Positions 45,833 through 60,440 of a stretch of DNA of 64,000 bases are shown here, piece after piece. A program made the translations under genes and the position numbers. The notes beneath the pieces were generated by a model that worked only from the letters and a program-made list of their open reading frames with translations, was not told where the DNA came from and did no database searches. The stretch comes from Sambucus nigra (lineage: Eukaryota; Streptophyta; Magnoliopsida; Dipsacales; Adoxaceae), in contig OX422221.1 in the NCBI GenBank assembly GCA_949130495.1, positions 151,757,741-151,821,740 of the forward strand, read 5' to 3'. Position 1 is the stretch's first letter; every line of letters starts with the position of its first letter.

Positions 45833-48800
45833 TAGTGGCACCAACACCTCCCACGGGACCAACGTAACTCATGGGAACTGACCCCACAGCCGCGGGTTTC
45901 CAAGTTTGAGAGTACTACGCTAATTTGTGTATTTCTAGACATAGGATTAAAAACATGGCGTTAGAGGGACAAAACTCAAAATAACCCCTGAACGACCCCG
46001 TGGGTGGCACCAACACCTCCCACGGGACCAAAAAAACTTGTAGGAACTGACCCCACAGCCGCGGGTCTCCCGGTTTGAGAATACAATGGTAATTTGCTTA
46101 TTTCTAGACTTAGGCTTAAAAACATGACATTAGAGGGTTAAAACTCGAAACAGCCCCCGAACGGCCCCGTGGGTGGCACCAACACCTCCCACGGGACCAA
46201 CGTAACTCGTAGGAACTGACCCCGTAGCCGCGGGTCTCCCAGTTTGAGAATACGAGGGTAATTTGCGTATTTCTAGACTTAGGCTTAAAAATATGGCGCT
46301 AGAAGGTGAAAACTCAAAACATCCCCCGAACGGTCCCTTGGGTGGCACCAACACCTCCCACGGGACCAACGTAACTCCTAAGAACTGACCCCATAGCCGC
46401 GGGTCTCTCGGTCTGAGAATACAACGGTAATTTGAATATTTCGAGACTTAGGATTAAAAACATGGCGTTGGAGTGAGAAAACTCGAAACAGCCCCGGAAC
46501 GGCTGCGTGGGTGGCACCAGCACCTCCCACGGGACCAACGTAACTCATAGGAACTAAACACGCAGCCGCGGGTCTCCCGGTTTGAGAATACGATGGTAAT
46601 TTGCATATTTCTAGACTTAGGCCTAAAAACATGATGTTAGAGGGTGAAAACTCGAAACACCCCCCAAACGGCCCCGTGGGTGGCACCAACACCTCCCACG
46701 GGACCAACGTAACTCGTAGGAACTGACCTTGCAGCGGCGAGTCTCCCGGTTTGAGAGTGCTATGGTAATTTACATATTTCTAGACTTAGGATTAAAAACA
46801 TGACGTTAGAGGGTGAAAACACGAAATAGCCCCCGAACGGCCCTGTGGATGGCACCAACACCTCCCACGGGACCAACGTAACTCGTAGGAACTGACCCCG
46901 CAGCCGCGAGTCTCCCGATTTGAGAGTACTACGATAATTTGTTTTTTTTTTAGAGATAGGATTAAAAACATGACGTTAGAGGGTGAAAACTCGAAACAGC
47001 CCCCGAACGGCCCTGTGGGTGGCACCAGCACCTCCCACGGGACCAACGTAACTCGTAGGAACTGTCCCTGCAGCCGCGGGTCTCCCGATTTGAGAGTACT
47101 ACGCTAATTTGCATATTTCTAGACTTAGGCTTAAAAACATGATGTTAGACGGTGAAAACTCAAAACAGACCCCGAACAGCCTCGTGGGTGGCACCAACAA
47201 CTCCCACGGGACCAACGTAACTCGTAGGAACTGACCCCGCAGCCGCGGGTCTCCCGGTTTGAGAGTACTACGGTAATTTGCATAGTTCTAGACTTAGACT
47301 TAAAAACATGATGTTAGAGGGTGAAAACTCGAAACAGCCCCCGAGCGGCCCCTTGGGTGGTAACAAAATCTCCCACTGGACCAACGTAACTCGTAGGAAC
47401 TGACACCGCAGCCGCGGGTCTCCAGCTTTTGAGAATACGACGGTAATTTGCGTATTTCTACACTTAGGTTTAAAAACATGGCGTTAGAGGGTGAAAACTC
47501 GAAACAGCCCCCGAAAGGCCCCGTGGGTAGCACCAACACCTCCCACGGGACCAACGTAACTCGTAGGAACTGACCCTGCAGCTGCGGGTATACCAGTTTG
47601 AGGATACGATGGTAATTTGTGTATTTCGAGACTTAGGCTTAAAAACATGGCGTTAGAGGGGGAGAACTCGAAATAACCCCGGAATGGCCCCGTGGGTGGC
47701 ACCAACACCTCCCACAGGACCAACGTAACTCGTAGGAACTAAACTCGCAGTCGGGGTCTCCCGATTTGAGAATATGATGGTAATTTGCGTATTTCTAGAC
47801 TTAGGCTTAAAAACATGACATTAGAGGGTGAAAACTCGAAACAACCCCCGAGTGGCCCCGTGGGTGCCACCAACACCTCCCACGGGACCAACGTAACTCG
47901 TAGGAACTGACCCTACAGTCGCGGGTCTCCTGGTTTGAGAGTGCTATGGTAATTTGCATATTTCTAGACTTAGGCTTAAAAACATGACGTTAGAGGGTGA
48001 AAACTCGAAACAGCCCCCGAACGGCCCCGTGGGTGGCACCAACACCTCCCACGATACCAATGTAACTCGTAGAAAGTGACCCCGCAGCCGCGGGTCTCCC
48101 GGTTTGAGAGTACTACGATAATTTGCGTATTTCAAGACTTAGGCTTAAAAACATGACGTTAGAGAGTGAAAACTCGAAACAGCCACCGAACGGCCCCGTG
48201 GGTGGCACCAGCACCTCCCACGGTACCAACGTAACTCGTAGGAACTATCCCTGCAGCCGCGGGTCTCTCGATTTGAGAGTACTACAGTAATTTGCATATT
48301 TCTAGACTTAGGCTTAAAAACATGATGTTAGAGGGTGAGAACTCAAAACAGACCCCGAACGGCCCCGTGGGTGGCACCAACACCTCCCACGGGACCAACG
48401 TAACTCATAGGAACTGACCCCGCTGCCGCGGGTCTCCCGATTTGAGAGTATTACGGTAATTTGTGTATTTCTAGACTTAGGCTTAAAAAAATGACGTTAG
48501 AGGTTAAAAATTCGAAATAGCCCCCGAACGGCCCCATGGGTGGGACCAACACCTCCCACGGGACCAACGTAACTCGTAGGACATGACCCCGCAGCCGCGG
48601 GTCTCCCGGTTTAAGAATACGACATTAATTTGCGTATTTCTAGACTTAGGCTTAAAAATATGGCATTAGAAGGTGAAAACTCGAAACAACCCCGAAACGG
48701 CCCCGTGGGTGGAACCAACACCTCCCACGTGACCAACGTAACTCGTAGGAACTGACCCCACTGCAGCGGGTCTCCCGGTTTGGGAGTCCTACGGTAATTT

Positions 48801-49987
48801 GCATATTTCTAGACTTAGGCTTAAAAACATGGCGTTAGAAGGTGAAAACTCGACACAGCCCTCGAACGGCCCTGTGGAGGGCACCAACACCTCCCACGGG
48901 ACCAACGTAACTCGTAGGAACTGACCTCGCAGCCGTGGGTCTCCCTGTTTGAGAATACGATGATAATTTGCATATTTCTAGACTTAAGCAAAACATGGCG
49001 TTAAAAGGTGAAAACTCAAAACAGCCCCCGAACAGCCCCGTGGGTGGAACCAACACCTCCTACGGCACCAACGTAACTCATAGGAACTGACTCCGCAGCC
49101 GCGCGTCTCCCGATTGGAGAATACGACGATAATTTGCGTATTTCTAGACTTAGGCTTAAAAACATGGTGTTAGAAGGTGAAAGCTCGAAACAGCCCCAGA
49201 ACGGCCCCGTGGGTGGCACCAACACCTCCCACGGGACCAACGTAACTCGTAGGAACTGACCCCGCAGCCGCGGGTCTCCCGATTTGAGAATACGACTGTA
49301 ATTTGCGGATTTCTGTACTTAGGCTTAAAAACTTGGCGTTAGAAGGTGAAAATTCGAAACAGCCCCAAAATGGCCCCGTGGGTGGCACCAACACCTCCCA
49401 CGGGACCAACGTAACTCGTTGGAACTGACCCCGTAGCCGCAGGACTCCCGATTTGAGAATACGATAGGAATTTGCATATTTATAGACTTAGGGTTAAAAA
49501 CATGGCGTTAGAGGGTGAGAACTCGAAATATCCACCGAACGGCCCCGTGGGTGGCACCAACACCTCCCATGGGACCAATATAACTCGTAGGTACTGACCC
49601 TGCAGCCGCGGGACTCCTGGTTTTAGAATACGACGGTAATTTTCATATTTCTAGACTTAAGCTTAAAAAATGGCATTAGAGGGTGAAAACTCGAAACGAC
49701 CCCCTAACGGCCCCGTGGGTGGCACCAACACCTCCCACGGGACCAATGTAACTTGTAGGAACTGACCCCGTAGCCGCGGGACTCCCGGTTTGACAATACA
49801 ACGATAATTTGCATATTTGTAGACCTAGGCTTAAAAACATGGCGTTAGAGGGTGAGAACTCGAAACTACCCCCGAACGTCCCCGTGGGTGGCACCAACAC
49901 CTCCCACGGGACCAATGTAACTCGTAGGAACTGACTCCGCAGCCGTGGGACTCCCGGTTTGAGAATGCGATGGTAATTTACATATTT

Positions 49988-50170
49988 TTACTTGGTTACT
50001 GATAATTTTAACTCATATATGCAATTTTTCTGCTTGATTAATTTTTTTGTAAAACTACTTGGTTAGTGATATTTTTTTATATATCCCATCATTTGTAGGA
50101 TTTTTGCACGCGGAACAAATGAAGGAGGCAATGGTCTACGGCATGAAGATTGTTTATAGGTTGTGGACAT
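49988..50170 (+). other. Possible CACTA 3' exon start
   Basis: After the array, T-rich sequence ends in 'tttgtag|gatttttgcacgcgg', a plausible splice acceptor near 50098. The frame then reads FLHAEQMKEAMVYGMKIVYR before low-complexity sequence. It could be a terminal exon of a CACTA transcript whose intron would contain the satellite array. Speculative. Confidence 0.3.
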
Positions 50171-50179
50171 TTAGGATTT

Positions 50180-50335
50180 TGATTTTTGTGTTACAGCCGT
50201 GTGGACTTTTACTGCTTAGTTTTATGGTGGTGCGGGCTTTTATTGCTTAGTTTTATGGCCGTGCGGGCTTTTATAATTTGATTGTTGAATTTTATAGCCT
50301 TGCGGACTTTATAACAAGTAGGTTTTACATATACA
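50180..50335. repeat. About 31-bp minisatellite
   Basis: About four units of 'ccgtgcgggcttttattgcttagttttatgg', the last two looser (about 50190-50320). Confidence 0.75.
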
Positions 50336-50502
50336 GGTTTTGGAATGTCTAGAAAATAGAGGAAACTCTGCCCAATTTTTTTTTGGTCTGTGAATTATTA
50401 AGACGTGTAATTTTTATAAGTTTGTATATATATTTGTTTATTGACAACGTTCTCGATTCGCAATTTGTGATTTTTTTATTGTTTTGCCAATAATAAATAT
50501 TT

Positions 50503-50580
50503 GTAACACCTCGTACGTGTCAAACGTTACACGTAGCAACTGATGGTGCACTCACAGGACCCGCAATTTTAGGATTGGAC
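50503..50580 (+). repeat. Isolated satellite-monomer relic (right)
   Basis: 'aacacctcgtacgtgtcaaa', then 'cgttacacgtagcaactgat' and 'ctcacaggacccgcaatttt'. This follows the order of the array monomer (aacacctcccacgggaccaa, cgtaactcgtaggaactgac, ...cgggtctcccggttt) at low identity. It lies 0.5 kb beyond the array end and mirrors the relic at 28926-29030. Confidence 0.55.
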
Positions 50581-50614
50581 CAAAGAAATACATTTTTTTA
50601 AAAATTGTAGTTAA

Positions 50615-51165
50615 ATATGGTCATGGACTTTGTCCATGACCATTTTTATTTTTTCGTCACGCATAAAAATGGTCACGGATTAGGGCCGCGACCAATTTTT
50701 ATTTTTATTTTTTTGTCATGGTCGTGGGTCGCGGACTTTGGCCGCGACCAATTTGTCATGGTTGGGGGTCACGGATCAGCCCCGCAACTAATTTTTTTCT
50801 AAATTTTTTTTTGTCACGGTCGTATGTCGCGGACTTTCGCCGTGACCAATTTGTCATGGTTGTGGGTCACGGATCAGAGCCGCGACCAATATTTTTTAAT
50901 TATTTTTGTCATGGTCGTGGGTCGCGGACTTTGGCCGCAACCAATTTGTCACGGTTGTAGGTCACGGATCAGGACCGCGACCCATCACGACATGGGTCAC
51001 GGCCTAAGTCCGCGACCATCTATCGTGACCCCTCTAAGCCGTGACCATTTTTTGGTAACGAACTTGGGCCCCGACCCACGAAAATGGTCACGTTCGAAAT
51101 GGTCACGACCCAAGTCCGTGACCTACAGCTTTGGTCAGGGATTTTGGTCGTGACCAATCCCCAGT
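50615..51165. repeat. Right subterminal palindromic repeats
   Basis: About ten units close to GGTCGCGGACTTTGGCCGCGACC or GGTCACGGATCAGAGCCGCGACC, each an inverted repeat, partly in a tandem period of about 60 bp. They correspond to the left subterminal units (21190-21835) but are more often 'cgcgg'. Presumed TnpA-type binding sites. Confidence 0.85.
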
Positions 51166-51177
51166 TTTAATGTAGTG

Positions 51178-51180
51178 TGT
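51178..51180. other. CACTA target-site duplication, right
   Basis: 'tgt', directly after the terminal TAGTG. It matches 21179-21181. Confidence 0.95.
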
Positions 51181-51502
51181 ATAAACATTCGGGTTGATAA
51201 CCCAACTTCATTTATTTATTCTTTTATCGCCTTTTATGCAGATTTGTTTGTGTTGTATTGTTGTTGAACCGAGTGTTCGTTATTTTATTTCTCTGCGGTT
51301 TCATTTATTTAAGTTGTGCGATGATTTTACTTAGTTGGTTTGTTTAAAAAGATTAGTTAAATAAAATTTTGACGCCAGCCTAATAGATTATTAGTAATTA
51401 AATAGGTTTTCGACAGTGATGCTAAGAATGATCCATATGCGACTCCTATTTTAATTTGGTACAGGAGTGATCGCCCGGTATTTTATTAGGCGGGGTGTCA
51501 CA
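51181..51502 (+). repeat. Gypsy LTR copy 2, right part
   Basis: Continues the LTR interrupted at 21181. It aligns with 14949-15270 and 57199-57520 and ends GGGGTGTCACA, followed by the primer-binding site TGGTATCAGAG at 51505-51515. Confidence 0.9.
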
Positions 51503-54300
51503 GATGGTATCAGAGAATCAGGTTCTAGTGTCCTTAGGAATCTTTGCGGACGTACTACACTTTCAGCATTGCCTTCGATTTGATATAGAGCCTCGGGATT
51601 AGGATTGTTGATTTCTCTTGTGAGATTTCGTTCTCCTGCCATAGTATAAGATTATAGTAATCTTGTGAGCGCTCGTTCGAGATTCATGTGAGGAGCAAGG
51701 AAAGCGGAAGGAGGTGGGTCTTAATGGGAGCTATGAGTCAAAGTTGGAGACTAGGACCATGGCAAAGGACACTCCCCTTATGGCATTTTCTAAGGATTGT
51801 TATGGAGACTACAAGAGTATAGTAGTCAGGAGTATCCAAGTACCGCTGTAGTAGAGAGTGGTACTAAAGTAGAATTATCCAATGAAGTTAAGGGTCTGAA
51901 AGAGGTCTTTGATAAAGACCATACGTCGAGATTTAAATTTATACGAAATTGGTGTAGCTTTACTTAGTGGAAGTAGAAGGCTCGGGAGCTTTGACTTAGA
52001 GCAGGTTATGGAAGAATAACCATATGTGAAAAAAATTGAGGAAATATTTTTTCACTCGAAGGAGCAAGGTTGAAATGGTGGAAATGGTAGTCACCGTTTT
52101 TGGGGGAGCAGGATGTTTTTCTCGTACAGGAATCTTACGGACAGTTTAAATCACGATTTCCTTTAGTTTATCAGTAATGAAGAGAATGTAGTTTATGGAT
52201 CATTCACAAAAGGATCGATCAGATGCCAACCGTGAATCAAGGGTGATAAGAAAAATTAATCTTTGTACCGAAGTAAGGTAGGTACAATGAAGACAGGGTC
52301 CTTCAGTGTAATGATATGTTTGATGAATAAGTGTTGCTAACACTTGTGGAGAATTTGTATCCATGGAACCCATTATTGGACATCCACTCGGGGAATTCTA
52401 GGAACCAGGGTTGTACAAGCTGATAATATAGTTCCTTAACGAAGAAGTTAAGGGTACTATTAAGGCGATTGTCAGAATCGAGACTATATAGTCTAAGATA
52501 CTGATTACCTTAACATGGTAAGGATGGTCGGAGATTGATATTGTTGCAATACGGAGCGTAGAACCATTTGATTAGTCCTTGTCGGGTAGGAGTTAAAGGA
52601 CAAAGATGGAGTGCCGAGATGGGACATCAATTAAAGTAATTTTTAGGTTCAGTTGGAACAAGTGTACTAAGTTCGAGAACCATTTGGAGTAGCCAGAGAG
52701 ATTGAAGAAGTTATCATTATGAGATTTACCTCAGATGGAGGAGGTATATTTGGTGTGACTAGATAAAGTCGCGGTATTTTGCTAACCCTAGATTCGTGTG
52801 TGTAACTCGAGCTTTGTGGAAGTATCAGTAACATTAATAGAGTGCATGTCTATGTATTTTCCGCGGTAGCGGAGTTATTTTTTCCCTCCTTCACTGTAAA
52901 AGTGGGTGATAATATTTTGAATATATATATCTAGTTTGTATTACTCGTTCTATGTGTGATATATGAGTATAGTGTTTTTCTGAGTATAATATGTTTCTCT
53001 TCGTTGGAGAGATAGCAGCCTAATGACTGAAAGACGATCGTGTCCGTGGTTCCAGAGTGGAACAGGTTATTGTTGTGATATCTCACCTTGTTACATGTTG
53101 AGTTCGCCTCTGTTATTATGGGTAGATGGAACTTTGGTAAGTAGAGGTTTCATTATTATGATTTGAGTGTGTGGAGGCCTTTTATAGACGATTTAAGGCA
53201 TGCAAGGATGTTGGTTTTGTGAATAAGTCATATAGTGTGGATGAAACATTACAGATTGAGAGCCATGTGATGATGGTATGCTTAGATATGGAAGTGCAAT
53301 GGAAAAGCACTGAAATGTTTCTCTCACCGTAACTATATAGGTTAGAGAAGGTAAAAGAAGTTGATTTAAGTCTTGTAGCTAGGCCTTGATGAGAAGGAAG
53401 TTTTGAAGATAGTATGTTTTGGGTGTGATGTTCAAATTAGGTTTGAAGGGAGTAGGCACCTTGATTAATTAGACTTTGTTTTTGAGAATGTGAAGGATGG
53501 AGTGGTAGATTTACGTGGGTAGGTTAGTGAGGTAGGATTTAGGATGTCCCGCTGATGTGCCATAGGTTGTTATATCTCGGTTACCGATGATGCGAGGGTG
53601 TACTGTAACATGAGGGTTCCTTATCTGGATTTCGCTTTGCGAAACGTCCCACGCCTGAAACCGAGCAAATATCAAAAGTTGAGAGAGGCCTTACGCACAA
53701 GGGATGTACTTTGGATTATGCTCGTTTGGCGTGGGTAGGGCAACGCATAGATCGTAGGATTATTAGGGAGTAAGTTCAATAGAGTTGGTAGCGCCAATAT
53801 AGGAAGATTTTGGAAAGTAAACCACAAGAAGATTGGTTGATTAACCCTGAGGAGAATTAAATTTTGCGGGTTGGGAGGACCCATGTGCGAGTATTACACC
53901 GAGGAAATAAGGCCCTTATTTGGAGAGAGTGTTACATGTCGAACGTTTACAATGGTTGTGATAATAGGCATGATTTAAAAGGTGTATGTACACGTAAGTA
54001 AATTGGGTATATACCGTCTTATATAGAATATGTATAGTATATAAGTTGAAGATTATGCCATGAGGCAATATAAGTGGAATTATTATGGGTCGAAAGTAAC
54101 GTCGTGAAAGGTAGGCGATAATCCAATCATATAGGGAAATAAGAGATAGCATGCCAATGATAAACGATGACACTGACGAGAGTGGTTGAGAGTTAGAGTA
54201 ATTTCTTTTGGGGGGAAATTAGATATCCAGATGTTGACGAGCAAACGTTTAGAATCATGTTTGGATGTAAGAGCGGTGGCTGTAGGTTTGTCTTTCTATG
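51503..54300 (+). mobile_element. Gypsy internal region 2, 3' end deleted
   Basis: Collinear with internal region 1 from 15271 until 'gtctttctatgtggga' (54286-54301 against 18059-18077). It then jumps straight into LTR sequence. About 240 bp of internal 3' end, the polypurine tract and the first about 20 bp of the next LTR are missing. 'tgtggga' and 'tatggga' at the joined ends suggest a microhomology deletion. No coding capacity. Confidence 0.85.
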
Positions 54301-57520
<3,220 letters not shown>

Positions 57521-59440
57521 GATGTAATCAAAGCATCAGGTTATAGTGTCCTTATGAATCTTTGCGGATGTACTACGCGTTCAAAGTTGCCTTCGATTTG
57601 ATATAGAGCCTCAGGATTAGGATTGTTGATTTCTCTTGTGAGATTTCATTCTCCTGCCATAGTATATGATTATAATAATCTTATGTACGCTCGTTCGAGA
57701 TTCGTGTGAGGAGCAAGGAAGGCAGAAGGAGGTGGGGCTTAATGGGAGTTATGAGTCGAAGTTGGAGACTAGGACTGTGGCAAAGGTCACTCCCCTTATG
57801 GCATTACTAAGGATTGTTATGGAGACCACTAAAGTATAGTAGTCATGAATATCCAAGTACCGCTGTAGTAGAGAGTGGTTCTAAAGTTTCAATATCTGAT
57901 GAAGCTAAGGGTCTGAAATAGGTCTTTGATAAAGACCATACGTCGAGATTTAAATTTATACGAAGTTGGTGTAGCTTTACTTAGTGGAAGTAGAAGGCTC
58001 GGGAGCTTTGACTTAGAGTAGGTTATGGAAGAATAACCATATGTGAAAAAAATTGAGGAAATTTTTTTTTCACGCAAGGGAACAAGGTTGAAATGGTGGA
58101 AACGGTAGTCACCATTTTTGGGGGAGCAAGATGTTTTGCTCGTAGAGGAATCTTATGGACAGTTTCAATTGCGAGTTCCTTTGTTTTATCAGTAATGAAG
58201 AAAATGCAATTTATGGATCATTCACAGAAGGATCGGTCAGATGTCGACCGTGAATCAAGAGTGATAAGGATAAGTAAGCTTTGTACCGAAGTAAAGTAGG
58301 TACAATGAAGACTGGGTCCTTCGGTGTAATAATAGGTTTTCTGAATAAGTGTTGCTAACACTTGTGGATAATTTGTATCCATGGAACCCATTAGTAGACA
58401 TCCACCCGGGGAATTCCTGGAACCAGGGCTGTAGAAGCCAATAGTAGAGTTACTTAACGAAGAAGTTAATGGTACTATTAAGGCGATTGTCAGGATCGAG
58501 ACTATATAGTCTAAGATACTGATTACCTTAACATGGTAAGGATGGTCGGAGATGGAGAATGTTACAATACGGAGCATAGAACCACGCGATTAGTCCTTTC
58601 CAGGTAGGAGTGGAAGGACAAAAGATGGAGTGCCGAGATGGGACATCAATTAAAGTAGTGTTTCGGTTTAGTTAGGATAAGTGTACTAAGTTCGAGAACC
58701 ATTTGGAGTAGCCAGAGAGATTGGCGAAGTTATCGTTATGAGTTTTACCTCAGATGGAGGAGGTATATTTGGTGTGACTAGATAAAGTAGCGATATTTTG
58801 CTAACTCTATATTCGTGTGTGTAACTCGAGCTTTATGGCAGTATCAATAACATTTATAGAGTGTATGTCTATGTATTTCCCGCGGTCGCGGAGTTATATT
58901 TTCCTTCATTCGCTGTAAAAATGAGTGTTGATATTTTGAACATATATATCTGGTTTGTATTACTCGTTCTATGTGTGATATACGAGTATAGTTTTTTTTT
59001 AGTATAATATGTTTCTCTTCATTTGGAGCGATAGCAGGCTAATGACTGAAAGACTATCGTGTCCATGGTTCCAGAGTGGAATAGGTTATTGTTGCAATAT
59101 CTCACGTGGTTATAGGTTGAGTTCAGCTTTGTTGTTATGGGTAGATGGAACTTTGGTAAGAAGAGGTTTCATTATTATGATTTGAGTGCGTGGCGGCCTT
59201 TTAGAGAAGATTTAAGGCATGCAAGGATGTTGATTTTGTGAATAAGTCATATAGTGTGGATGAAACATTATAGACTGAGAGTCGTGTGATGATGGTATGC
59301 TTAGAGATGAAAGTGTTATGGAAAAGCACTAAATTGTTTCTCTCACCACAACTATATAGGTGAGGGAAGGTCAAGGAAGTTGATTTAAGTCTTGTAGCTA
59401 GGCCTTGATGAAAAGGCAAATTAGAAGATAGTATGTTTTG
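57521..59440 (+). mobile_element. Gypsy internal region 3, 3'-truncated
   Basis: Collinear with the first about 1.9 kb of internal region 1, ending at 'gatagtatgttttgggtg' (compare 17177-17195). It then abuts Copia reverse transcriptase sequence with no LTR between. No coding capacity. Confidence 0.85.
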
Positions 59441-60440
59441 GGTGATTTTAACTGAGGGGGATTAGACCTAACCATGTTCAACAAACATAACAAAAATTGT
59501 TTTATAATTGCTCAAGTGTACATTGATTACATAATTTTTGGGTCCACTTGTCCTTTGGAAGCTGAAAAATTTGCTAACATAATGAAATCAGTATGTCATA
59601 TGTCCATAATAGGAGAAATCTAATTTTTCTTAGGTCTTTAGCTTGATAAAAAACCTGATCATATCTTTATTTATCAATTTAAACGTGTTACTAATTTTAT
59701 CAAACACTTTGGTTCAATTGTTGCTAATAGTGCTAGAACACCTATGATTTCTTCTATCAAACTTGTAAATGACTTATCTAGAATAATATTGATGCCACAT
59801 TATATTGTTTTGTGACGTGTATCTTACTTTACTTAACTATAAGTAAACCTGATATAATTCATTGTGTGTTTGTGCGCGTTAGATATTAATGTAAACCAAA
59901 AGAATACCGCTTACAGGTCATAAAAAGTATTAAATATATAATTTAAACTATAAACTATTGTATAATGTAAACCTTTGACAGTAACTCTACGATAATCCAG
60001 TATACAAACATAGATTGGGAAGGCTATGTCGATGATTATAAAGCATCACATGTGGATCCTTTTACTTAGGATGCAACTTTTTCACATGGTTCTTTAAAAA
60101 GAAAAAGTACATCTTCATCAATATAAGTCAAATACATTACTTCCGACAGTTGTTGTACTCAACTTATGTGGATGAAATAAATGTTAAGTAATAATGTCTT
60201 AAATGAAACAATTTCCTTAATATTATGTGGCAATCAAAGTGCTATTAGAATTTCAAAGAATCATGTTTTCCATTCTCAAACCAAACATATTAAAGTGAGA
60301 GAACATTTTATTCAAGAATTGTTTGAGAAAAAAGGAAATTGACATCGAATATCTTAACACTAAAGATCAATTGGAAGATCTTTTCTTAAAACCTTTAAAT
60401 AATCAACATTTTGAAAAACTTAAATTGTTTATAGGTATTT
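59441..60440 (+). pseudogene. Copia reverse transcriptase (C-terminal half) and RNase H, broken
   Basis: Starts in the middle of the reverse transcriptase: DLTMFNKH, then IIAQVYIDYIIFGST, where the catalytic YVDD box reads YIDY and so lacks an essential Asp. FFLGL and an INTEGRATED order of later blocks follow: VCLCALDINVNQK, LWMK, and RNase H end blocks CGNQSAIRISKN, HSQTKHIKVREHFIQE and QLEDLFLKPL. Stops at 59622 and elsewhere and several frameshifts occur. It continues the Copia pol interrupted at 11966, with the 5' half of reverse transcriptase lost. Confidence 0.88.

Larger units (their letters stand above)
31930..49987. repeat. Large satellite array, about 107 monomers of 168-169 bp
   Basis: Each monomer runs 'gggtgaaaactcgaaacagc', 'ccccgaacggccccgtgggt', 'ggcaccaacacctcccacgg', 'gaccaacgtaactcgtagga', 'actgaccccgcagccgcggg', 'tctcccggtttgagaatacg', 'atggtaatttgcatatttct', 'agacttaggcttaaaaacat' and 'ggcgttaga'. 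Starts at 31934, 32102, 32270 and 32439 give periods of 168-169 bp. Copy number is estimated from span and period. Variation is mostly substitutions plus a few truncated monomers (for example near 39230 and 43550). The short minus-strand frames (MVPWEVLVPPTGPF...) are translations of the monomer and are not genes. Confidence 0.95.
21182..51177 (+). mobile_element. Giant CACTA (En/Spm) transposon, 29,996 bp
   Basis: Left end CACTACACCAAATCC and right end (inverted) CACTACATTAAAACT form the terminal inverted repeats, flanked by a 3-bp duplication (tgt). Both subterminal zones carry dense inverted repeats. TnpA-like and TNPD-like genes lie in the left third on the + strand. About 20 kb of the element is tandem repeat. 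CACTA elements move by cut-and-paste using TNPD transposase and TnpA-type proteins that bind subterminal repeats. The ends look intact, but both transposase genes carry stops, so any movement would need protein supplied from elsewhere. Confidence 0.95.

Noticed and set aside
32000..49915. Dozens of minus-strand frames of 60-110 codons of the MVPWEVLVPPTGPFGGCFEF type, which look like a protein repeat family
   Set aside because: They are translations of the 168-169-bp satellite monomer. They start and stop at recurrent monomer positions, switch frame wherever the period is 169, and show no coding signature beyond the repeat.
31930..49987. A CRISPR-like array, because of regular repeats with a dyad
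   Set aside because: The whole unit repeats without unique spacers, the unit is 168-169 bp, and the context is a plant transposon.
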